A program made the position numbers and the translations under genes. The notes below the pieces were generated by a model. The model ran no database searches. It was not told where the DNA came from and saw only the letters and a program-made list of their open reading frames with translations. Shown in pieces: positions 43,827 to 55,365 of a DNA stretch of 64,000 bases (position 1 is the stretch's first letter; every line of letters starts with the position of its first letter). The stretch spans positions 4,390,619-4,454,618 of the forward strand of contig NW_015622543.1 of assembly GCF_000835495.1 (NCBI RefSeq), in the 5' to 3' direction. The DNA is from Cladophialophora immunda (taxonomy: Eukaryota > Ascomycota > Eurotiomycetes > Chaetothyriales > Herpotrichiellaceae).

Positions 43827-46308
43827 ATGGGGTGGGTTATTTCACCGACATTTTCGCCCACCAGTGCTAACTCGCCTGCTGTTAGGTCTTCAGGTCGTCA
43901 CAGTCATACGCACATTGATATTACCCACGTCTCTCGCTCTCCCTCCCTCGGCTCGCAAGACGACGAGCTCCACGAAAACGACGGCGTCCAGGTCTCTGCT
44001 GGCGTCTCACCCCAATACTCGGTCATCCAGCCGACCCAAAGTCAGAGCGGTTCCTCCTCGCACCACGGTGAATTCGTGCAAGTGTTATATCCGAACGAAC
44101 TTGAAAATCCGGATGGCTCAGATTCCGCCTCGAGGATAGACCACCGTGAAAGAGTGCAACAATACGAGTCTCGATCGAATTCAGCAAGACGACAGGCGGT
44201 GCACCGCCAGCAGGCGATTCGCGAGCCTGTTCGCAGCCGCACCCGAGAGTTGCAAGACACATCCCCGACTGAGAGTGGGGACTCGACAGAGGAGTTCCTT
44301 GCCAGGCCGGACCTGAGCCATCACATGCCTCGTCCTCAATCATATTATGGGCACAACGGGTATACTCACAGCAGTTCATCAGCTTCATACCCATATCCTG
44401 CTGTGCCACACCCCGCCAATCAAGTGATCGCTCTTCAACCGCAACCCATGGCTATGCCATATCCTACCGCTTACCCCCAGGGCCAGCCGGTCCCATATCC
44501 TCCTCATGCTGCGTATCCAGGAGGCTTCAGCCACCATGCTCCTTCACAAGTGAGCGCTCCATACACATCATCTCCTTATGGTCCCGCGACAATCGTCAGC
44601 TATCCGCCTCCGCCAGCGAGCTACTATTCTCCTCAATACCCACCACCGCCTTTCGGTACACAGCAGTATCCGCCCCATTACATGCAGTACCCTCAACAGA
44701 TGCCTTATCCATACTATGCTCCACCACTTGCGCCTTCCCCACAGCCAGGGTCCGCAAGTGCATCTGCCGAAAAACTTGAAGCGAAGAATGACGACGACCT
44801 TGTGCGACGTCTCAAGGATTTGATGAAAGAAGATCAGCTTGCCAAAGATGCGGAAGCGGCCGAGAAGGCCACAATAGCAGCCTCACTTGCGGAGCAAGAA
44901 AGCCGTCTTCGGGAACAAGCACTCCGGCAAGTTGAGGAGAAAGTTCGACAAGCTGAGGAGAAGGCCCGACAGGCCGAGGAAAAGGCCCGACAGGATGAGC
45001 GGGCCAGACAGGATGCACTCTTCCAGGCAGAGGAAAAAGTTCGGCAAGCCGAAGAGAAGGCTCGACAAGATGCAATACGTCAAGCCGAGGAGAAGGCCCG
45101 TCAAGACGCTCTACGTGCAGAAGAAGAGAAACGGATTCGGGAACAGGCTTTGCTACAGGCGGCAGAAAAGGCCCGAGCAGAAGCCACAGCGGCGGCAGCA
45201 CGCATGGAAGAAGACCGTCGGATTCGAGAAGAAGCTGTGCGGGCTGCAGAGGCAAAGGCCCGCGCCGATGCTGCGGCAGAAGCCGAGCGTAGGGCCGCAG
45301 AGAAACGGATCCGAGAAGAAGCGAGACAGGAAGCCATTCGGGCTTATGAGGAGCAAGTCCGGGCGGCCGCGGAGCAAGCCGCAAGAGAACAGCAGATCCG
45401 CAAAGAGGCCGCCGAGGCCGCCCTGAAAGCTGCCGCGGAAGAGGCAGCTGCGAAAGCAGAAAAGGCCGCCGCCGAGAAGAAGATCGCCGACGATGCCGCA
45501 GCGGCTGCGAAGACCGCAGCCGAAAGGGAGGCTGCAGAGGCTGCTGCCGCTGCCAGGGAGGAGGCAAAGAGGGTGAAAGAAGAAGCCGAAGCCAAGCTCA
45601 AGGAGGCTGAGGAAGCAGCAGCCAAAGCAAAAGCAGAAGCTGAAGAGGCAGAAAAGAAAGCTGCTGCAGCAAAGGGGCCCGAGAGGAAGGCTCCGGTCAG
45701 ATTTAAAGACGCAATTGGGCGGAATTACAATTTCCCCTGGGATCGATGTTGCAAGTGGAGGGTAAGTTAGTAGATGCCTCACGCGGAGACGGAAGCTGAC
45801 CATTGGCAGGATATGGAAAATCTGATCATCCAAGCATTTGCACACATCGAAAACCTTGCAGAGCATGTGACGGCTGGTCGTTACGACCTGATCGGACCCG
45901 ACAAAGAGATTATCATGCCCAACTATTGGGAATCTACCATCGAGCCGGATATGCACATCACAATGATGCTATGGCCCATTCCCGAACCCAAGGAGGAGAT
46001 CATAGAGCCGCCGCCGCCGCCAGAGATATTGGATGACGCGATTCTAAATCTGGATGAAATCATCAACCCGAAGAAGGAGAGAAAAGGTATGAGAGGATGG
46101 GTGCTAGAGAGAAACTAGTCGTGGAATGACGAATGCTGACCAGGTATTTCTAGGCCCCAGGAAGAAGAAACCAACCGGAGGCCTCGCTGGCTGGATGCTG
46201 GGAGGAGCGGCGAGGCCTTCGCGGCCGTTAAAAGGTGATAAAAAGCCTGATGTGGCCGCTAAATCTCAGCACGGTGCCACTGAAGACAGTGCATGCACCG
46301 TTATGTGA
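43827..46308 (+). CDS. Coiled-coil protein with C-terminal ubiquitin-like domain and CaaX box
   Basis: Three exons (43827..45761, 45810..46086, 46154..46308) encode 788 aa. The N-terminus is Ser-rich, followed by a Pro/Tyr-rich region (about 190-320; repeated YPP/YPYP). A very long charged coiled coil follows (about 325-620) with heptad-like AEEKARQ and related repeats. The segment PVRFKDAIGRNYNFPWDRCCKW...MENLIIQAFAHI...YDLIGPDKEIIMPNYWESTIEPDM (about 628-710) matches a fungal ubiquitin-like domain (ULD-type). The last four residues, CTVM, form a CaaX prenylation box. The internal splices are standard; the 5' end is uncertain because of a possible upstream exon. The function is unknown. The features suggest a lipid-anchored scaffold. 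Confidence 0.85.
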
Positions 46309-47388
46309 GCGGCTCTCTTGACGTTGACAGGACAAATTGGGGTAGATTGGCCAGCGTTTGGTTCCAACGATTGTGGGACACCGACAACAAAGTTGAAAGC
46401 TGGGTGGGCGGCACTGTCCATTGCTCATCGATTTCAGTACCATACATTTCGACGCCGACTACATCTCTCGCTTTTCTGCAGCAACCCTCCAATCTACGAC
46501 AGTTTTTCATGATTGACGGACGAGAGAGCCTCTGGCATAGGCCACTTCAGGGGGCATGGCTTTATCCTCTCGAGTATTCGGGATTGGTTTTTCATGCCTC
46601 AGGGGACGCGAGACGTGGATGAATTTCCTTTGTCATGGTTACGACTTACGAAATGTGGATTTAGCGGGAGTTTTCCAAAACACATGGGGGGATTCAGGGG
46701 TCTGACGCCGAAGAAAAAGCTCCCTATGGAGCGGCGAAACATTTTGACATGAGGTCGTTTGGATATCGGCTCGAGGACACTGCCGCCATTTTGCATACTG
46801 TGGGCTCATATGGCGTTGCTTGCCCGGGGTTTCATATATGATACCCATTTTCATTGCAGGTCCATCGGTTTAGCTGGCAATGTTGCTCATTGCCTTGGAG
46901 ATAAAAAGGCTGTGTAGCAACATAATGAATACAATAGAGCCTGTCAAGGATCCTTTCCGCTATATTGTATTGCATCTGTAGCAGATCGAGTATCTGGAGT
47001 CGCTAAGATGGTGTCTCGTCGAAATCTCACTAAGCAGGATGTCACGTGGTCCGCCGAACAACCTCGCCTTCAGCTCCGTTTAATTCATCGACACTTTGTC
47101 ACCTCCAGAGAGTGACCATCTTACCGGGCCCAGATATTTCGATGACAAGGCATATCTTTGACAGCATCATCGTGTAAATCGGCCTGCGAAACAACCTGGT
47201 GTGCGCTGCGGAACCTCGAACAAATTCTCCGAAACCCAAGTCTCCTAGCACGCGACTGCATTCCGCAATAAGTCAATGGTCGGTTGACTGAGGCGGTCAC
47301 ACCTGCTTGGGCCTGTCCGCAGATAGATGCCGCTGATGAGCCTGGCGATGCGGGATCAAGTGCGCGCCATCCGGTGATCCTCGACACG
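46309..47388. other. Intergenic, no supported gene
   Basis: These 1080 bases hold the 3' flank of the coiled-coil gene and the promoter of the phosphatase gene. I see nothing else. Confidence 0.35.
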
Positions 47389-50300
47389 ATGTCAACCAGG
47401 GTGTTGATCCATGATTACCCTCATCGGACAGTGGCCCTTGCAACAGATGAGCATGTCCTGGTGTTTCGCCATTCTCATGCTGCACCAGAAAGTGGCAGAG
47501 CGTCAATATCGAGCTCGACCAGCCTACCACTGGGCAATGCGAGTCGATCCATCCTGACGCCTCGATGTATGGTCGAGTTCGGAGACAAATCTCTTATCAA
47601 CCTCGAGCACTTTCATCCTGTCACTACCGCCAGAGGCACTTTGGGCCTCATCACACTCAATAACGATGTCTTTCTTTGCGTTATCACCGGCTCAGAAGAG
47701 GTGGCGATTGTGAGGCCAGGCGAGACCGTCCAGAAGATCTTCGCCGTGGAGTTCTGTGAGTCGATCTCGGCCTGCCACAGATACCTCGTGCTGATGACCG
47801 GCTAGACTGCCTCAACCGTGCAGATTACGATCACGCCCATGGCCCTTATCCCAACCCATATCCTGGCCAAATTTTCCAGTCGGACGATGTCGACTACACC
47901 CAGGGCGACGATGTCTCCGAACATCCATTCCACGCTCTGAAGAAACTCATAAGCAACGGCAATTTCTACTACAGTGCCGATTTTGATCTTACACGACGGC
48001 TACAGGATCGGTAGGTTGCCATCAATCGTCAAGGTCAACTGAGCTGACAAGTTCTAGTGCCGAGGCAGAAAGCACCGTTGACATTTCCAGTCTCGACGAA
48101 GGCCTCCTCTGGAATTCGTACATGATTGATCCGCTGATCAAATTCAGAAGTAGGCTTACTGACCTCGAACGAAATGCTCTTGACCGCTCTCGCCTTCTCA
48201 CCTCTGTGATTCGTGGCTTCGTCAAAAGTTTGCCGATACCACCTTCTTCCTCCCCGATCCGGGGAACTGTCCCTGGTCCACCTACAACCCTAACCATCAT
48301 CTCTAGATTATCCTCTAGAAGAGCCGGGACACGTTTCAACTCTCGAGGCATTGACGATGACGGTAATGTTGCGAACTTTGTCGAGACCGAGACTGTCTTT
48401 TGGTCTCCCACCGGCCTTTGCTTCTCATACACTCAAGTGCGAGGCAGCATACCGATCTTCTGGGAAAGCTCGAGCAGTTTGATACCTGGCCAACAAAAAA
48501 TCCAAATCACCCGCTCGCCGGAGGCCACGCAGCCAGCTTTTGATAAGCATTTCGCATCTCTGGAGAGAACTTATGGCGCGGTTCACATCGTGAATCTGCT
48601 GAGCGCCTCGAAGCCGGGTGAGGTCGAGCTGACAGAGAGATACCGATATCATGTGAGTAGAAGCCCGCTACGACGACATGAGGAAGGTGAAGTGGAGGAA
48701 CACCATCTACTCCACGAAACTGAGTTCGATTTCCACGAACGGACTCGTGGACCCACCGGATACGAAGCAGCAAAAGCTATCCGACCATATCTTGACACAA
48801 GCGCAGAGTCGTTTGTTTACTTTCTCTCAGAGGAGATAGAGGAAGTCGCCGTCGAGCAAGGCAGAAGGAAACTTGTCCGAAGGCCTATCGTTATCATGCA
48901 GCAAAATGGCGTCTTCCGGGTCAATTGTCTGGACTGCCTAGATCGGACAAATCTCATCCAGGGCATAATCAGCCAAATGGCGTTGGAGTTGTTCCTGTCG
49001 CACCGGGATGAGCGAGGCAATTCTGACTTTTGGATGCGCCATTCTGCATTATGGGCTGACAACGGAGATGTTCTTTCGAGAATATATGCTGGGACTGGAG
49101 CGCTGAAGAGTTCATTTACAAGGCATGGTAAGATGAGTCTTGCGGGCGCCCTTGCGGATGCCCGGAAGAGTGCTACTCGCCTTTATGTCAATCACTTTGA
49201 GGATAAAAACAGACAGAATACTGTTGATCTGTTGCTCGGCAGGTTGGTCGGACAGACAAGCGTGGACCTGTTCGACCCTATCAACGACTGGGTCGTTGCG
49301 GAAGTTGCCCGACGAAGAGCGGAGTTTGAGTCAAGGGATCAGCTTAGACTTGGGATGGGAACATATAACCTGAACGGCAAAACGTCAGGAATCCATGAAG
49401 ACCTGACTCCTTGGCTGGACGTTCGTGGCAAGAATCTGGACATCGTGGTGGTGGGATTCCAAGAAATCGTCGAGCTGAGTCCGCAGCAAATCATGAGCAC
49501 CGACCCCAATCGGCGAATGCTATGGGAAAGGGCAGTCAGAAACTGTCTCAACGGACACGGCCCTGACGAGAAATTCGAGGGGGTGCCCACAAAAGGCGAC
49601 GAATATGTTCTGTTGAGGAGCGGGCAGTTGGTGGGAGCTGCATTAATGGTCTTTGTCCGCTCAAGCATTCTGGGCCGAATCAAGAATGTGGAGGGCGCCA
49701 TCAAGAAAACCGGCATGAGTGGGATTGCCGGAAACAAAGGCGCCGTCGCCATCAGGATGGACATTGAAAGCACATCTGTATGTTTCGTCACTGCCCACTT
49801 GGCCGCAGGGTTTGCCAACTACGAGGAACGGAATCGAGATTACAACACTATCACCTCTGGCCTGAGGTTTCAACGCAACCGAAGCATCGAGGACCACGAG
49901 ATCATCGTTTGGGCAGGGGACTTCAACTACCGTATCGGTTTGGGCTATGAACGAGTCAAAGCCCTCGTCAATGAAGCGATCATCGGGTCGGAAAAGATCA
50001 GAGAAGATGCATTGGGCAAGCTTTACGAGAACGACCAACTCAACATTCAAATGGTGGTAGGAAACTGCTTCAACTATTATCGGGAAGGACGGGTCAAATT
50101 CCTGCCGACATACAAGTACGACATTGGCAAAGACGAGTTCGACTCGAGTGACAAGCAACGTATACCTGCTTGGACCGATCGTATCCTTTGGAAGGTGAAC
50201 CATAACCGAAACGCAGTCCAGGCTGGAGAGGTTCTCGGCTCGCAGATGAAGCAACTGGAATATGACAGCGTCATGGGCCTGAGGTTCAGCGACCACAGAC

Positions 50301-51520
50301 CGGTGTATGCCATATTTGACGTGGGGATCCGGGTGGTGGACGAAGAGAAGAAGGACACCTTGACCAAAAAACTATACTCAAAGAGGGCAAAAGAAATGAA
50401 AAGCAAAGCCGGAGATTCCACGGAAGGGCTGGACGAAATGGAGACCGACGACGAAACCGACAGCGTCATGGAGAGTCTCATGGGCTATGAGAGTATTCAG
50501 GAAGGCCTACCTCCGGCGAGCAGCGACAAGCGAAAGTGGTGGTTAGATGGGAACAAAGCTGCGCGAAGCACGATCCGCCCACCAAAGGAGGGCGTGATGT
50601 TGAGCGGGAACCGCGAAGGCAATCCGTGGAGGGAGGGTGGGGAGGACGACTGGGTCGAGGTCGAGAGGCCGCCGATCATGGACAACAACAAGCAAGGCGG
50701 CAGCAGACCGGGAAGCAGGAAACCAGAGCCGCCACCACCAAGGACGGTGAAGAGAATGGTACCTCCGCCCTGGGAGGGAGAACGAGTTGCAACGCCGTCC
50801 ACAGCGGCGGCGGAGATGAAGGCCCTTCGACGTCCAACGCCGCCGACACCACGAGGAGGCTCGGCTCCGCGAAACAGGGCTTCAAGCGCCACCACCTCTC
50901 CTGTCCGATCAGCCATGTCGTCGGCAGGCGATCTGGCCAACAACATCCCGGCACGATCCTCCTCAGCGGCGGGATTCCCCAAGAAACGACCCCCGCCCAA
51001 ACCCACGAAACCGTCGGCCCTCACCACCTCGTCCAGCCAGGTCGCCGTCCCGCAGCTGAGCCCTCTCCCGGCCCCTGTCCTGCCACGGTTGGCGGCGAGC
51101 GTGTCTCGCTCCGAGGTGTCCGTGGCGCCTGATCCGGAAGAGCGTCCCCCGCCGCTGCCCAGGCGCAAGGAGACGGCGAGTTCGACCGCCTCGTTCGTGA
51201 GCGCTCCCGACTCTCTTGCGCCGGGGCCCGGCGGTGGTGCGAGAGGTCTGCAGAAGGGCGCCGCCAACCCTCCTCCGCCGCCACCGTCGAGGGTCTCGAA
51301 ACTCCAGCCTCAGCAGATACAGCGCAATGACGGGGCGGACGATCCTCCGGCCCCGCCCTTGCCGCCGAGGAGGGAGACGGGCGCCAGGAGCGACAGCCCG
51401 GCTTTGCCCACGAGGCACAGACCGGACGGCAATGTGAACGCGAACGGAGGCCTCATGGACGAGGACGACAGGCCCGGAGCGAGCAGGTTGGACAGGTATA
51501 AGCCGCTCATGCCCAGCTGA
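47389..51520 (+). CDS. Synaptojanin-like polyphosphoinositide phosphatase (SAC plus inositol 5-phosphatase)
   Basis: Three exons (47389..47755, 47806..48010, 48058..51520) encode 1344 aa. The N-terminal SAC domain (about 1-600) carries the catalytic motif NCLDCLDRTN (about residue 480), the CX5R(T) site that removes phosphate from PI4P or PI3P. The second domain (about 630-960) is an inositol polyphosphate 5-phosphatase, with WAGDFNYRIGL, PAWTDRILWK and SDHRPVYAIFD all intact. The last 340 residues are Pro/Arg-rich (PPPPPSR, PPLPRRKE, APPLPPRRE) and likely bind SH3 domains. This domain order is that of yeast Inp51/52/53, which clear PI(4,5)P2 during endocytosis and actin patch turnover. No residue break is seen. 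I cannot tell which paralogue it is. Confidence 0.95.
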
Positions 51521-51842
51521 GGAGCTGGCTTGTCAGCAACCCTGAAGGAAAGTTGAGCCTGCGAGGTGGATACACCGCGAAGGAGAGAGATGGGATGACG
51601 GGTTGACTGAGACGAAAGAAGCAGTAACGAATACAACGAGTGGAATACAATGTGTTTTAAGGCCGGAGAATGCAACAAACGGAACTGTCAGAGATTACCG
51701 CCTGGTACTCGAATGTGAGGGACATAGATCATTTTACATCTCCAGTGTGGGTAAAAAGGAGTATACAAGACGTCTATCCACGTATTCTGCACAGCACTCC
51801 TTGCGTCAATTCCCCCCTTGGTTCCTCCACTTTCGTTTGTCG
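51521..51842. other. Intergenic between convergent genes
   Basis: These 322 bases hold 3' flanks only. Nothing is recognised. Confidence 0.4.
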
Positions 51843-52350
51843 TTATTGACTTTCGCAGTCGAGAGCGATGTCCTCCGAGAACGTCTTGGTGCTGACAGTG
51901 TGCCTCATATTGCCGGCCGTGCTGTAGATGACTGTTCCTGGCTTCGCTGGACGAGTTGCTTCATTGGAAATGATTTGCTGCTTCACCTTTCCACCCTGCT
52001 GCATTTGGTCGGAATGAGCTTCCTGTCGGTTTCAAGGATGGTGGCAAAGGGCCGGGTTCTCGTCTTTGACGGGGTCGTGGGTGGCCGGTATCATCACAAA
52101 CTGTAGGGCCTCGATCGTCCATCGAGAAATGATTCGTAGGTTCAAGTCTGAGTGACCGAGTTCCGCGTGTCGTGATGTGGACTCGAATATTTGTTTCTCC
52201 GGTTGGTAAGAGGTCCTCGTCAATACTGGGGCTGGGCGTAGAACGAATCCGCAGCCTGGCAGCGACAAGCTTCAAGTGTTTGCGTAGAATGTCCTCCCGT
52301 CCATCCTGGCGCTCTTCGCCACCCGTTCGACAAAAATTCTGGACGGCCAT
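51843..52350 (-). CDS. Small uncharacterised two-exon protein (142 aa)
   Basis: On the minus strand an ATG at 52350 opens MAVQNFCRTGGEERQDGRED and continues through TGETNIRVHITTRGTRSLRL to a GTTTGT donor at 52101. After an intron of 79 nt ending CCGACAG, exon 2 (52022..51843) reads EAHSDQMQQGGKVKQQ, then SNEATRPAKPGTVIYSTAGN, and ends DIALDCESQ. Both exons join in phase 0 (exon 1 is 52350..52102). The composition is that of a real soluble protein, and the second exon reads well in only this frame. I recognise no family. It is convergent with the phosphatase gene and tandem with the small mitochondrial protein. Confidence 0.55.
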
Positions 52351-52527
52351 CTTCTTCTTCTATATCCGAGTTCCAAAAGGTGACAGGGTGTCATAAGGCA
52401 GCTTCAATTCGAAGGACTCGCCATACTTTCGAAGTCGCGACACGGGGCGCGTCGTTGATGGGGTATCGGTAGGCCGTTTGTAACACCTTCGCACAGCTCC
52501 TCATCTTTATAAATTCTTTGTAGGCCC

Positions 52528-52881
52528 TCAAGAGGTTCCGGGTCTGTGAGCCTTTCGACCCTCATCCAGCAACCTCACTTCTTGCTCCAGCGACTTGACC
52601 TCGCGGTTCTTCTGATCTTTGAGGTATTCCGTCTCCACCGTCAACCATGCCCAATACGCGATTTGATACGTCAGGAATGCCAAAGTGATGGCTTTGAAGA
52701 AGGCGCGTCCATGCGTGCTGTAGAAGTTGACGGGCCGTTCTGGTTGAGGGGAGCTTGCGCTCGAGGTCCGCTGAGACTGCGCGTGCATGCGGACGGCGCT
52801 GAAGGTGCGGAGTGAACTTCTGGGGAGTTGGACCTGCGCCCCCGGCGGGCGTGTGCGGACAATCGACCGGAGGAACTTCAT
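52528..52881 (-). CDS. Small single-pass mitochondrial membrane protein
   Basis: An intronless 117-aa protein starts at the ATG at 52881 (MKFLRSIVRTRPPGAQ). The frame extends upstream, but without another ATG near. The first 50 residues are rich in Arg, Ser and Gln with no acidic residue until about position 48, a mitochondrial presequence. One transmembrane helix follows (FFKAITLAFLTYQIAYWAWLTV). The C-terminal 40 residues are a charged helix (LKDQKNREVKSLEQEVRLLDE), probably a short coiled coil. The layout fits small assembly factors of the inner membrane, but I cannot name it. Confidence 0.7.
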   Translation of the reverse strand: MKFLRSIVRTRPPGAQVQLPRSSLRTFSAVRMHAQSQRTSSASSPQPERPVNFYSTHGRAFFKAITLAFLTYQIAYWAWLTVETEYLKDQKNREVKSLEQEVRLLDEGRKAHRPGTS

Positions 52882-54866
52882 TATGAACTGATTGAGGAGG
52901 TAGTAGGGGAATACACAAACGCAATTACGCTCAACAAAGGCAGACTGATTGCATATCCATGATTGAACGCTCTGGTTGTTCCGGAGCTTCTCTCTACCCA
53001 AGACAACCTGATGTCGAGCTCCGAGGATCAACCGACCTGAAATTTGCAACGTTTGTCATGTTTGTTGGGTCACGTGACTAGATCCCGGGGACTGCTTGTC
53101 AATTGCACCGTCCATCTTGTAGGCTGTCGTCTGAATAGTGCTGGCTCGATGGTTATATTATATATTCATTGTCTTAGTCCTGCCTATACACATTTGTGAC
53201 CGGCTTATACGACAAAAACATAACTAATGCGTTGAATTGCTCTTCCACTTGTGCTCCAGACTTGGCTATGGATGGAACAACTGCTGTGTACTAGTACTAA
53301 GTGCAAGCCTGCGACTAGGTAGGAAGTCCGCATACGATGTTTTTTCTGCTGCTGAAGCCATAGAGCACCAATTTGAATTCTCATTGTTGCTGGCACTTGA
53401 CCGAAGGGCTTTACGACCTCATGCATGTCGGAATTCGAACTTGTGGCACTTGAAGTCTACGGAGGGATTGCTAGTACACCAGGAGATTGTGCTGGCAATC
53501 GAGAACTGAAGCATACTCAAGTTGGGACATTGGGAAGACAACCTCTGTCCATTAAAGCAATTGGAGTTTGGGTTGTAAAGCGAGTACCTACGGAAAGGGC
53601 GACCATAAATGCAGGCGACTTGCCTTGGGCCTTGGAGGATAGACGTGGTACTGGCAGTTTCAATGTTGCGAAGAGATGATCACGTGGTAGGTTTTCAAGT
53701 CGATTTCCGTTTTGGGCGATTTTCGTGATGCATTTCAGCAAGGTGCAGAAACCCAAAATACTGGCAGTTAGAAAAGCAACTTCTACTCCTATTTCAAGAA
53801 GAAGCTTACAGAGCCGATTAATAGCGAGTGAGAGGACTCAGACCAACAGACGGAAGATGTTTCTGTGTGATACTATTGATAGGATAAATGAATTCTCTAC
53901 TCGCCTAGCTACAGTAGATGAGAGGGCTGAAGGCTTCAAAGACTTGGTGACATCAGACACTTGACACGCAGTACTACTGGTGAACTGGACGCGTATACCG
54001 ACTTCCTGCGAGCCATCTGCTTTCAAAAATACCACTGTCCGTAGTACTATTAGAGCATCGCCTTGCTCTTAGATTCATCATACAAACAGTATTCGATTCC
54101 CTGAAATGGAGAAGCCAATTGAGCTTGTACCACTATCTTTTGACCCTAGTATAGTATACTGATTTGATAATCCAAGTCAGTGCGGCAGCTCTGAGTTATG
54201 CAGTAAACTACAGTCCTAGTAGGTATCGTCAAAGATAAACGGTTCTCCAGAGTCAAATGGATGCAAATGCCCCCCGTAGGTAACTAAATATACACTACGA
54301 GCAACGTTTCGAGAGCTCGAACTCGGAGCTGCCGTGGCTCGTTCGCGATGCTGCGACGGCGTCCTCAGCTTCGAATAAAAGAGAAACAGAGTTTGATGCC
54401 AGACTCTTGAGTTCGGAAAACAGCGTCACCGTAGAAGTGCGGATTTCCAGTTGATCTTGCTATATTCAAGTTGAAGCTGGGGTGGAATGTCTGAATCGCC
54501 TGTCCAACAGATTGACATTCAGGGGAGGGTGCAGCCAGAAGTCCTGAGCGATGCGAGTCATCTAGAGAGTACTACTACTAGTGCCCTAAGGTCAAGCTTC
54601 AGCTCAACCTGCACCCAGAAAGCCGACTATGATCGACGTGGAATCAGTAGTGGTCCCAAGTGAACGGCAACAGTGTCATTCGATGTCAATCGCGAGGTTC
54701 GAATCCACTTTTGGCCATCAGGCTTGAAGCTCTGCATGCCTTCATGACTGCCCTTTGTTCGTTCAGGGGCGACCCAGCCTCGCTGACATGTCGCAGACCA
54801 CTAAATTTAGGTCGAAGATTTACTCATACATTTCACACGGGAGCTAGCATAGGATCATGTTCTACA

Positions 54867-54914
54867 AGTACTACTATCTATTAGATAGATATAGTAGTAG
54901 TACCATCAAGCGTC
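54867..54914. repeat. Imperfect palindrome, TAGTAGTAC-type arms
   Basis: The left arm AGTACTACTATCTAT and the right arm ATAGATATAGTAGTAGTAC are largely complementary around a short centre. Confidence 0.6.
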
Positions 54915-55119
54915 AGGGTGGCCACCTCACATGGAGGATGTTGCCACCTTTGAAATGCGGATGCTTGATTATTATTATGAGGCAGCGTAAAGCAGTCAAT
55001 ACATAGCAGTGCTATGCGACATGTTGACCATAGTATGATCCACATGTTAACCACACGGCAATCATGCTTCCCTCAGGCTCACCTGCAGACTGTCAGCACG
55101 CCAAAGCTCGAGTGCAGAT

Positions 55120-55139
55120 GAGGTGAGGTGAGGTGAGGT
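55120..55139. repeat. (GAGGT)n short array
   Basis: Four tandem GAGGT units. Confidence 0.9.
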
Positions 55140-55365
55140 CACGTGTCACAATTCCACCGAGCCCGTCGTTGCTTGCCGTAAGAGCGAAGCGAGTCATTGT
55201 CAAGCAACATTCGTCAGCATCCAGGCATTCACCCGAGGGTCTAGATTGAATCTCCCTGAATTAGGACTACATGTATTTATATACTATGTAGTTGTGGTGG
55301 TCGGGTACTAGTATTTCTCTGCATCCTTTGGCACTTCTGTCGGTCGTGCAATCTTCTCCTCCTCC

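Larger units (their letters stand above)
52882..55365. other. 2.5-kb gene-poor region with recurrent AGTACT/AGTAGTAC motifs
   Basis: No supported gene lies here. From about 53.2 kb the sequence is lower in G+C than its surroundings and contains many copies of AGTACT- and CTACTACT-like strings (for example near 53295, 54044, 54573, 54868-54914 and 55305). One imperfect palindrome at 54867-54914 is centred on TATTAGATA. This looks like decayed repeat or mobile-element sequence, but no transposase remnant was identified. A short GAGGT tandem array lies at its right end. Confidence 0.4.

Noticed and set aside
44812..45956. Long open frames on the opposite strand of the coiled-coil gene
   Set aside because: They mirror the Ala/Glu/Lys/Arg repeat of the real gene, are low-complexity, and show no domain or start context.
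54640..54720. Possible tRNA, because GGTTCGAATCC (a perfect B-box) occurs at 54696-54706
   Set aside because: The bases flanking the T-loop do not form a T-stem, and no A-box, anticodon stem or acceptor stem can be built around it.
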